From Paulinella micropora (Eukaryota; Cercozoa; Imbricatea; Euglyphida): a stretch of 64,000 nucleotides of DNA. A program made the translations under genes and the position numbers. Within the stretch, counting starts at the first letter, position 1; each line of letters opens with the position of its first letter. The notes beneath the pieces were generated by a model that was given only the letters and a program-made list of their open reading frames with translations, did no database searches and was not told where the DNA came from. The stretch spans positions 755,196 through 819,195 of the forward strand of contig BJOX01000080.1 of assembly GCA_009731375.1 (NCBI GenBank), in the 5' to 3' direction. This document shows positions 11,519 to 19,952 of the stretch, one piece after another.

Positions 11519-12265
11519 ATGGATATAAAAGTTTTCAATGAGGATTGTCTTGACATTATACCAAAGATAGAAGAAAAAGTTAATTTAGTTGTGGTTGATT
11601 TACCATGTGGGCAGACCGCTTGTAAGTGGATAGTATCATAGACTTAAAGCAAATGTGGGCAGAACTTAAAAAACTATGTCAGCGGAACTGTATATATGTT
11701 TTCTTTACTACTACTAAATTCGGCTACAAACTCATTCGATCTAATGAGAGCTGGTTTCGGTATGACATAATATGGGAGAAGAGCGCTAATGCTGGTTTCT
11801 TATCAGCTAATAAGATGCCACTAAGAAAACACGAAATGATATATGTATTTAACAACCCGAGCAGACCAAAAGGAGAAAAATTAACATACAACCCTCAGAA
11901 GACAGAAGGGAAACCATACCAAATAAAAGGAGGACAACTTCCAGAGTGTGTATATGGCAAAAAAAGTAGGTCCTTCAATAATAGATAATAAAGGCGACCG
12001 CCATCCTTCATCAATCTTAAAATTCAACAATCCACCCAAATCGCTTCACCCCACACAAAAACCAGTTGATTTATGTGAGTGGCTAATTAAATCATATTCA
12101 AACGAAGGTGACTTAGTGTTAGACTTTACGATGGGAAGCGGAACAACTGGCATAGCTTGTATGAATACTAAACGGCGGTTTATAGGTATTGAGAAAGATA
12201 AAAACATATTTGAAACAGCGAAAAAAAGAATAGACGAACACAAATTAATACTTAATGACACCTAA
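11519..12265 (+). pseudogene. beta-class DNA methyltransferase, two frameshifts
   Basis: Transfers a methyl group from SAM to an exocyclic amino group of adenine or cytosine in DNA (N6/N4 methylase family). From ATG 11519 the sequence gives NEDCLDII and VVVDLPCGQT, a DPPY-type motif IV (here DLPCG), then a frameshift near 11620. The main frame continues with FGYKLIRSN, MPLRKHEMIYVF and NPQKTEGKPY, shifts again near 11950, and ends with LHPTQKPVDLCEWLI and the SAM-binding motif I DFTMGSGTTG. Motif IV before motif I places it in the beta group. The methylase may protect viral DNA or mark it against a restriction system; that role is inferred. The two breaks, one beside a run of A, could be assembly errors or true decay. 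Confidence 0.8.
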
Positions 12266-12350
12266 TGCTTTATCCTTATATATTGCTCTTTCTTTTTTTC
12301 TAATAATTAGAACAAAACTCATACATATTTCGCATACTCCTGTGGTAGTT

Positions 12351-12866
12351 TCAAAACTTTAAAAATATCTTAGATGTGTCATTGTTTTCTTTTTTTGATT
12401 TATCGGGTTGTTGATTATAAACATTGACACTAACACGGCTAGTCTTCTTCCCTCCTTTCTTAGGCTTAGGCTCTTCCTCTTCATCACTTTCGCTCTCACT
12501 CTCGCTCTCTTCTAATTCAGGCGCTTTCTTTTTTACCACTTTCTTCGCCTTCTTCTGTTTGGCTTTAAGTTTCATACCCGCAACCCGTTGGGCAACGATA
12601 TCAGCAAAGTCGTGTTCAACGTCTTCATCAGAACTGCTTTCCTCGCTTATCTCACCGTCTCTTCCATCAATCATATCCTTCGCCAACTGCTTCTTAGTAA
12701 TGTGGTCCATCTTTTCGTCATTGTTCATTTCTTTCACATTTTTAGCCTCTTCCTCCGCTAGTAATTCCCTCGCCCTTTCAATCTTTCTCTGCCTCGCATA
12801 CTGTTTCTTCATCACAGTCGCTTTTTCAAGGTTCTTTATGGCAATCTCTCTATTACCTCTCGGCAT
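12351..12866 (-). CDS. charged Lys/Glu-rich coiled-coil protein, unknown
   Basis: About 171 residues from the ATG at 12866 (MPRGNREIAIKNL). Residues about 10-60 form a strongly charged helical segment (KKQYARQRKIERARELLAEE), then an acidic Ser/Asp patch (SEESSSDEDVEHD), a Lys-rich stretch (KAKQKKAKKVVKKK) and an ESESESDEEEE block. There is no recognised domain. Such basic/acidic proteins in viruses can bind DNA or act as cores or scaffolds; that is speculation. It is divergently oriented to the tail-fibre gene with about 68 bp between the starts, so the two probably share a promoter region. The upstream frame is open to 12950 but lacks a better start. Confidence 0.65.
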   Translation of the reverse strand: MPRGNREIAIKNLEKATVMKKQYARQRKIERARELLAEEEAKNVKEMNNDEKMDHITKKQLAKDMIDGRDGEISEESSSDEDVEHDFADIVAQRVAGMKLKAKQKKAKKVVKKKAPELEESESESESDEEEEPKPKKGGKKTSRVSVNVYNQQPDKSKKENNDTSKIFLKF

Positions 12867-12934
12867 TCTTGGTTGTATATTTAACCGAAAATAATTTTTA
12901 ATAGGATTAATTATTATCCAAAATATATACGAAT

Positions 12935-15900
12935 ATGTCAGGTTCTTCATTCAAATCGCTATTAGGCTTGTCTGAAATTGCGGTGGATTCACTGGACATA
13001 AAAAACTTAGACTTAACTAACACTAATATTATTGGCTTAAACACTGATAGAGTGCCAGAAGATGCCGACCCCGTAAATCTTTATTATACTGACGGACGAT
13101 TTGATACACGACTAGCTACCAAATCAACAACAGACATTAAAGAAGGAAAAAAATTTATACTACACAGAGCAACGGGTAAGGGACAACGACGAAGTCAAAG
13201 CCTCAACTCAACACCGCTCTAATACATCCAACCCACACCAAACCAGTCTATACAATCTCATAGACACTAACATATCCGCACCAACGGTCGTACAATACTT
13301 AACTTATAATGATGTAGATGGTAAATGGAGAAATACAACCATTGGTTCAATTGATACACTCTCTGATGTAGTCATTACAGCACCAGTGGCGATGAATAGT
13401 TATCTAACATATAATTCAATAAACTGGGTAAATAAAACATTTCCAATAAATGTGGATGAACTCGGCAATATTAGTATGGGAGGTTATTTGAACATAACGG
13501 GAGTTAATTTATTGAATACAAAAGATGTTGATGATTGGATAACAGAGCACATAGCGAACAATGCGAAAGTGTCCGCAGATGGTTCAATTCATACACACAG
13601 CGATGTTTTAATTACAGGAACACCCGCCGATAACCAACTGCTCATTTATAGCACGGGGCAATGGAGAAACACAAACTCACCTTTTCTTAGATTGGATGGT
13701 CTCGCTATGATGTTTGGAGATTTAAATATGGGAGGTTTTAATCTAGCAAATGTCTGTAATGTTGATGATATTGATGTTTCCGCCCTTGATAGTTCCGCGT
13801 TTAAATTAACAGGAGACCAAACCATAACAGGGAATAAAATATTTACTACTTATTTGGGTGTAAAAGATTCAAATCCATCAAACACTGGTAAGTTATTCTT
13901 CAATTGCAACAATAATATGGGTTCTATTTATTCGTCGGAGGTAGGTGGAGCAACGGGATATCCACTAAGCATTGTTGGTTCTTCCATACTTCTTGCTTCT
14001 ACAACGGGGAGTGGAATAACACTGACTGGCAATGTTTTAAATTTTAGTGGCACAACAGCAATTAGCGGACTTCCAGCCCCATTCTATGATGGTGATGCTT
14101 CAACGAAGGCTTACACTGATACGAAACTGGCAAAGGACGGCACAGTGGCTATGACGGGCAGTTTAAATATGGGTGGTTTTGCTATTACACATGTTGGTAA
14201 TGTTGATGGTATTGATGTTTCTGCCCTTGATACTTCGGTGGTCAAACTAACAGGAGACCAAACCATAGCGGGTATCAAAACATTTAGCAGTATAATAAAT
14301 GCGAGTGCGGGTCTTGATATGAAAAGCCAAAGCATAACAAATGTTAATCTTGTTGATGGCGTGGATGTTTCTACTCTTGATACTTTGGTAGTCAAACTAA
14401 CAGGAGACCAAACCATAGCGGGTATTAAAACATTTAGCAGTATAATAAATGCGAGTGCGGGTCTTGATATGAAAAGCCAAAGCATAACAAATGTTAATCT
14501 TGTTGATGGCGTGGATGTTTCTACTCTTGACACTTCGGTGGTTAAACTAACAGGAGACCAAACAATAGCAGGGAATAAAAATTTTTCATCAACTATTGAA
14601 GTAAGCGGTTCATCCAATCCAGCTTCTTTTGATGGTATTGGAATAGCCTTTGATACAAAAACAGGAGTGATTGCAGCACAGAAAACAGCAACAGCGACTT
14701 GGTATCCGATACAGATAACTGGCTCGTATGTAGAGTTATATTCGGGTGATACTTTGATTATAACCGCATCTGGCACTACACTATCTTTGAACAACAACAA
14801 AATTACAAATTTAGCAACTCCAACATTATCAACAGACGGAGCGAATAAAATTTATGTTGATACTAATTTCGTGGGACTAACAGGAGACCAAACAATAACA
14901 GGAATTAAAACATTCAATGGGACGAGAACCGAGATAAAATATTTAACTCTAACAAACACGGCGGATTTTAATAATGTGGATATCACAAATGGCGGAAATA
15001 TTACATATAATGGGGCGCGGATATTAAACCAAAACGGAGGAGATATATTCTTTTCTCAGACAACGGGCGATTGGCAGTCTTTCTTATATACTTTAAACAC
15101 TGATTCAAGTGGAACCGCCGACCAAAGAGGCTACCTATTCACTAATGTAGCATTTGATGTAAAAGGAGCAGGACTTTATATTTCAAAACTTTTGGATAAT
15201 AAAAGTGTTTCATCTGACATTGTCCGCTTTAACAATGGTGGTATGCGGTTTTATGGTGCCTTAGATATTAATTCAAACAACATAACGAGTGCTGGAACAA
15301 TAACGGGAACAACATTAACGGCGAGCGGATTATTAACAGCAGATGGCGGTTGCAAGTTATCTATTCAAAATAAAGTGGATGGAGGGAGCGGACAAGGTAT
15401 ATTTTTATATGATACAGATACTACGGCATGGGGGATTTATATGTCAACGTCTGGAGTAAGTAAGAGTTTGGCGGGTGGTTCAGCAGTGGCGGGTGGTTCA
15501 GCAGAAGCAGGGGATGCTTTTGCACAGTGGGCTATGAGATTTAGATGTAATAATGGTTCGGACACGGGAATCGTGTGGGAGAATTCATCAGAACAATTGC
15601 TAATGTCATTAAACGGGGCATACGTCTCGTTATGGACAAAAGGATTGATAACGGCAAGTGCGGGAATATCAACAACCACATTAACCGCAAGTGGATTAAT
15701 AACGGCAAATGCGGGGATTACATATACTGGCACACTAACATCAGCAACGAATACCAGTGGAGCGAAAATAGGAGTTCAGGGAATAACAGACGGAACAAAC
15801 GCAAAAGGAATATTTCTATGGGATACAACTAATACGAGTTGGGGGATTTATGCGGCATCTGGCGGAGGTGGAAACACTAGAAGTTTGGCAAATGGTTTGG

Positions 15901-17040
15901 CGGTTTCTGGAAATGATTTTAGTTCGTATAGTTTTCGGTTTAGGGTTGCTAATGATTCTACAATGGGATTTGTATGGGAGAATTCAGCAGAGCAATTGTT
16001 AATGTCGTTGAATGGGGCAAATGGAACTTTATGGACAAAATGATTAATTACAGCAAGCGCGGGTGTATCAACAACAACATTAACAACGAGCGATAAAATA
16101 ACAACAGCATCAGTAAGCCGATAATCATAGGCAACTCAACAAAGGGAGTGGGAGCAACTGGAGGATTGGAATTATACGGAACGGTGAGTAATGTCGCAGG
16201 GGCACACTTACAAGCAATAACAACGGCGGATGCTTATCCAACATTTCAATTATTGAACTGGGCACACGACAATGTCAATTTAAGTTTTGATGCTTATTTT
16301 GATGGCACGAACTGGAAATCATCTTCTGCGACATCTAACTTTCTAATTCAAAAAGGTGGAAAACTCGCTTTTTATTATAATTCAGGAACAACGGTTGGAA
16401 ACAATATATGTTACACTGAGGCGATGAGTATTAATACAAGCGGAGATGTAAGCATCACAACAGCATCCAGCGGATTTTTAACACTAAAACGATATCAGGT
16501 TGCTACCCACAACCCACAAATATTTATGAAATCAGGGGGATATTCATACTATGCTTCTGTATGTGCGATTAATGGTTTGCTTCACGCTTGGACTACTTCA
16601 AACTCTACTGGTGAGAATTCTGGTAATTATGTTTATGTTCCTCTTAATAGTAATTGGACATATACATCGGACAGAAGGCTAATTTCAGATATTAAAACAT
16701 TAGAATGTGGAGATTGTTGCGAGAAATTAATGAAGATAAATTGTTGTTCATATTATTGGAAATCAGACGAAAAGAAAGAAAAAAAATGCCACGGATTTAT
16801 TGCGGGCGAAGTAAAAAAGATTTTCCAGAATTCGTATCTGAAAGCGGAATAAAAGCAGACGACGGAGAAGGATACCTTGAAGGCATAACATATACAGACT
16901 TCATACCAGTATTAATTAGCGCTTTTCAACATATGGCCGAAAAGGTAGTTAATTTAGAAAAAGAAAATAAAACTTTACTTAATATATTACAAGACCAAGC
17001 AAACCAATTAGCAGAAATCAGAGCAGTTTTATTTCCGTAA
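12935..17040 (+). CDS. giant tail-fibre-like virion protein with Peptidase S74 domain
   Basis: One long protein of about 1360 residues broken by frameshifts. The N-terminus (MSGSSFKSLLGLSEIAVDS) leads to a run-on in poly-A near 13148, then an uninterrupted 885-residue stretch (13386-16043). This carries many copies of the motif LTGDQTITGxKTF together with SLNMGGFxIxxVxNVDGIDV, typical of beta-helical phage-type fibre shafts. After a TGA at 16041 and a further break comes the C-terminal module: YTSDRRLISDIKTL (Ser-Asp of the intramolecular chaperone/auto-protease), CHGFIAGEVKKIFP with a frameshift at about 16835, GYLEGITYTDFIPVLISAFQ and a terminal heptad helix (VVNLEKENKTLLNILQDQ). In S74 proteins this module trimerises the fibre and then cleaves itself off. 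Likely role: host attachment. Direct repeats of about 180 bp at 14230-14540 add shaft length. Confidence 0.8.
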
Positions 17041-17108
17041 GGACAAGCCCTTACAATCCCAATATAGTTTTTGAGATCGTAAGTGGTTTTTGAAAAAAAG
17101 CACTTACA

Positions 17109-17444
17109 ATGCCTCCTAGATTACACCCACCACCAATCATAGAGACGGAAGACCTTACACCCGAATTAAAAAACCGTGTGCTAGATGTCCAAATTAAACA
17201 GGAAGAAAAAAAGATAGACCACGATTACGAGGACAGCTGGGATTGCTGTTTGACTAAGCGAAAAACCGACAGCCGACGTATTAAATACTTATTTCAAATG
17301 GGTATCATTATTGCCATCATCACCCTTTGTATCGTGAGGTTATCTGAAAAGAACTTACCGTGTGAAGTTGCTAACACTTACGTTGGTATTTTAACCTTAC
17401 TTATCGGTATCTGCCTTGCTAGCCCATCTTCAAGTAAGAAGTGA
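17109..17444 (+). CDS. small two-TM membrane protein
   Basis: 111 residues starting MPPRLHPPPIIETED. The first 60 are polar and charged, followed by two hydrophobic segments, FQMGIIIAIITLCIVRL (about 71-87) and YVGILTLLIGICLA (about 91-104), and a short Ser/Lys tail. It lies 68 bp after the fibre gene and in the same direction, and its 3' end overlaps the convergent secreted-protein gene by 15 bp. Possibly a virion or host-membrane protein; no family recognised. Confidence 0.6.
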   Translation: MPPRLHPPPIIETEDLTPELKNRVLDVQIKQEEKKIDHDYEDSWDCCLTKRKTDSRRIKYLFQMGIIIAIITLCIVRLSEKNLPCEVANTYVGILTLLIGICLASPSSSKK

Positions 17445-17693
17445 GCATTCATATAGTTGAGTTTTATACCAAGAAGCATCATTTGAGCATATTAAAGGTA
17501 AAGCCTCATCCCATCCGACACACCAATCGCTGAAAGGCTTATACACACATTTAAATTTGGTTTCTATTCCTTTTTGAATACAATAAAGACAACTTTCATT
17601 TTTTTTATCACTGACCCGTGAATAGAAATCACAGGCGGTCCGAGCATAAATATTGATTATTAAAAAGTTTATGAGCAGTAATATAGAGAGCAT
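17430..17693 (-). CDS. secreted Cys-rich small protein
   Basis: 87 residues from the ATG at 17693. The first 18 (MLSILLLINFLIINIYA) are a clear signal peptide. The mature part has eight cysteines, with spacing such as CDFY, ESCLYCIQKG, KCVYKPFSDWC and LICSND, somewhat like a PSI/plexin-type disulfide knot but not enough to assign it. Its start codon lies only 4 bp from the start codon of the divergent gene at 17698, which leaves no separate promoter. This is either very compact viral organisation or a hint that one start is wrong. Secretion or virion-surface use is inferred. Confidence 0.5.
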   Translation of the reverse strand: MLSILLLINFLIINIYARTACDFYSRVSDKKNESCLYCIQKGIETKFKCVYKPFSDWCVGWDEALPLICSNDASWYKTQLYECSLLT

Positions 17694-17697
17694 CGCA

Positions 17698-18060
17698 ATG
17701 GCAGACTATAAATACCAAAAGATTATTTTTCTGAGTAATGATTTTGTTGGCGGTAGCAAGACATTTGACAAAAACATTCAAATGAACTTTACACCAACAA
17801 GAATGAATGTTAAGTTTATCCACTATATGAATGACTCTTCTGAGACGAAAACAAAAATCCTTCATATGGACCGCATTGGAATTATTGGCACATTTGCCGA
17901 CAGCACCACGGCCAACATTTCAAATCTCGGCTATAATATTGGAAATATCGGCTGGACCGACGGCCAGTATTCGTTTAGGGTACTTAAAACAGACAATGGC
18001 AGTATTGAGACAGACCTCTTGGGTGGAAGAATTGTTATATGCTTAGAATTTTTAGCTTAA
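17698..18060 (+). CDS. small PLV protein of unknown function
   Basis: 120 residues from the ATG at 17698 (MADYKYQKIIFLSNDF); an in-frame upstream ATG at about 17671 overlaps the divergent gene more. The sequence is mostly beta-strand-like with alternating hydrophobics (MNVKFIHYMND, IIGTFADSTT, RIVICLEFLA at the C-terminus) and no Cys clusters. It sits 15 bp before the ATPase gene in the same direction, so it is probably co-expressed with it. Position beside the packaging ATPase makes a structural or virion role plausible, but no family is recognised. Confidence 0.6.
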   Translation: MADYKYQKIIFLSNDFVGGSKTFDKNIQMNFTPTRMNVKFIHYMNDSSETKTKILHMDRIGIIGTFADSTTANISNLGYNIGNIGWTDGQYSFRVLKTDNGSIETDLLGGRIVICLEFLA

Positions 18061-18075
18061 TATAAATATATAGTG

Positions 18076-18612
18076 ATGGAGAAAATTAACGATATACGAG
18101 TTAGACCAGTCAAGCAAAACGGAGATGGCGACAAATTGGCAAAAGGATATAAGTTATTTGATGAGGCATTCGCTAACATTTTTCTTCTCGCTCGCAAGAA
18201 GAGTGGCAAGACGACAGCACTGTTTGAAATCCTGAAACGAACGACCGATAAAAAAACCCGTATTGTTATTATTGCCAGCACGATACACAAAGACCACATC
18301 TACAAAGAAATGGTTAAGCACTTCAAGAAGAAGGGAAACCCGATGGCAATATATACATATTTGAAAACGGACGGATACAGTGTGATTGATTACGAATTGG
18401 ACAAGCTCAACAAACCCGACGAGGAGCAAGAAGAAGGCGAGATTGTTCAGGACGGTAAATAGGAAGTACAAAAGCCAAAGTTTCTTTATTTTGGAAAAGA
18501 GGAAAAGAAGAAGCAGGAGGGAGGCGAAAAGGTGGAGAGACCGAGCAAATACATCACACCAGAAGTTGTTTTCGTGTTAGATGATTTGGGTAGCGGATTA
18601 AGGGATAAGTCT
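18076..18612 (+). pseudogene. A32/FtsK-like packaging ATPase, truncated, with in-frame stop
   Basis: The P-loop ATPase that would pump viral DNA into the capsid. From ATG 18076, IFLLARKKSGKTTALFEIL is a Walker A-like loop in which the first Gly is Ala (ARKKSGKT), and RIVIIASTIHKDH is the following strand. A TAG at 18460-18462 interrupts the frame, after which the same frame continues (KPKFLYFGK) to YITPEVVFVLDDLGSGL, a good Walker B with the DD pair. The frame then runs into GC-rich Pro/Thr-rich sequence at about 18612, so the C-terminal half, with the arginine finger region, is missing. Intergenic spacing to the previous gene is 15 bp. Confidence 0.75.
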
Positions 18613-19160
18613 GTGAGCGAGCCGCCCGCCACCGAGCCTCCCGCGCCGACGACGACCACGACCACCAGCGCGACCGAGCCCCCGCCACCGAGCCGCCCGC
18701 GCCGGCGACGACCAGCGCGACCGAGCCCCCCGCGCCGGCGACGACCACGACCACCAGCGCGACCGAGCCCCCCGCCACCGAGCCTCCCGCGCCGACGACG
18801 ACCGCGACCACCAGCGCGACCGAGCCCTCAGCGCCGGCGACGACCACGACCACCAGCGCGACCGAGCCACCCGCGGGCAAGGAGCCTTCCTCCCCCGTGT
18901 TCCGTTCCGTGTGGGAGGTGGCCGCCGGCCAAGTGCTGCGCCTCCCGGCCTACCCCCTGGCCCCCGGAGCGTCCATCGCTTGGAGCGACGGCCAGGTCCT
19001 CGAGTGCGGGCGCTACCCGACCGGCTGCGAGCGTGTTTTCCCCACCGCTGGCCGCTACTACGCCACGACGCGGGCGCGCCTGGGCGGCTGGACAGTCCCG
19101 CCGCCGCATCGCGTAGGCCGCGGGAGCCCCGGGGCAGCCGGGATAGGGAGTAGGAAGTGA
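18613..19160 (+). CDS. Pro/Thr-rich mucin-like protein, 5' end lost
   Basis: A GC-rich open stretch beginning exactly where the viral ATPase ends. Repeats of about 33-50 bp encode variants of TTTTTSATEPPAP; the repeat region shifts frame several times, so the exact path is unsure. The C-terminal part (from about 18880) reads cleanly: VFRSVWEVAAGQVLRLPAYP, IAWSDGQVLECGRYPTGCE, AGRYYATTRARLGGWTVPPP. This resembles a stalk plus a small globular domain with two Cys. No family recognised; the true start is lost at the junction. Confidence 0.45.
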
Positions 19161-19502
19161 GGGGAACGCACAGGGGGTCCGGGGCCCGTACAAGTCATTA
19201 AAAAAAGGACGCTACTAGTTTTTCTGTGCCAGCCCGGAGAGGGACACGACCCCGGCCGGCCCGGGTCAAGGGGAGCGGGCTGACCGCGCGGCGGCCAGTC
19301 CCTTGGAGGATCGCCGAGGGAGGGGGGAGGCGCTTGTGCCTGGCCAACCAGGGTTCCGGAGAAAAAACTCGTTCCCCGTCGCCCACCAGCCTTTGTGCAG
19401 CAGACTCCAGCGAGCCAAGGCCCGTGTCGGCCTGCCCTGTTGCTAAAGAGAAAGTTTTTTTTAACTAGGTCAACAATCAAGCTGCGGCAGCCTTGGGCTC
19501 TT

Positions 19503-19537
<35 letters not shown>

Positions 19538-19952
19538 GGGGGGGCGGGATCCGCGGCCGGCGCACGCCAGCGGACCGAGGCCCCGGTGGAGAGACCGGCC
19601 TGTCCTGTGGCCCCAATTTCTTTTTACCAAGTCCGCAGCCCAAGCTGTGACAGCCCGTGGTTCTGCCTGACTCGCTCAGAGCTGCTGGCAGGGNNNNNNN
19701 NNNNNNNNNNNNNNNNNNNNNNNNNNNNNNNNNNNNNNNNNNNNNNNNNNNNNNNNNNNNNNNNNNNNNNNNNNNNNNNNNNNNNNNNNNNNNNNNNNNN
19801 NNNNNNNNNNNGGGGGGGGGGGGGGGGGGGGGGGGAGAGCCCGCGGAGAGGAAGGCCGTGGGGCTCCTCAGCCGCCGAGCCCTGCCTGGCGGTAGCTCTC
19901 CCCCTTCCCCGGGCCTACCCGGCAGGTCCGGGCCTGCTGGCCTGCCCTGCGC
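19161..19952. other. no gene seen; GC-rich spacer with (CT)n, degenerate tandem copy and gap
   Basis: Contains a CT run at 19503-19538 and two imperfect copies of a block of roughly 170 bp (around 19405-19500 and 19570-19670, both with GAGGCCC/AAGGCCC, a CTTTTTACC/TTTTTTAACT tract and CAAGCTG). A gap of 118 N lies at 19694-19811, followed by a poly-G tract. Possible frames are shadows without domain content. Confidence 0.5.

Larger units (their letters stand above)
10402..18612 (+). mobile_element. truncated Polinton-like virus/virophage-like provirus
   Basis: An AT-rich, gene-dense, intronless block unlike its surroundings. Gene order: rve integrase (-), DNA methyltransferase (+), charged protein (-), giant tail-fibre-like protein with S74 domain (+), two-TM protein (+), secreted Cys-rich protein (-), small protein (+), packaging-type ATPase (+). 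An rve integrase plus an A32/FtsK-like ATPase plus a methyltransferase is the gene set of Polintons, PLVs and virophages. Major and minor capsid proteins, protease and DNA polymerase are not present: the right end breaks inside the ATPase at about 18612, where GC-rich sequence begins. No terminal inverted repeats could be paired. Frameshifts in at least three genes and an in-frame stop in the ATPase show decay or poor consensus. Confidence 0.8.

Noticed and set aside
14111-14800. Minus-strand 229-residue frame opposite the fibre gene
   Set aside because: It repeats with the same period as the fibre shaft on the plus strand and has no start context or domain.
18554-19630. Minus-strand Ala/Gly/Arg-rich frames
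   Set aside because: Complements of the Pro/Thr repeat region with no domain; open only because stops are rare in GC-rich DNA.
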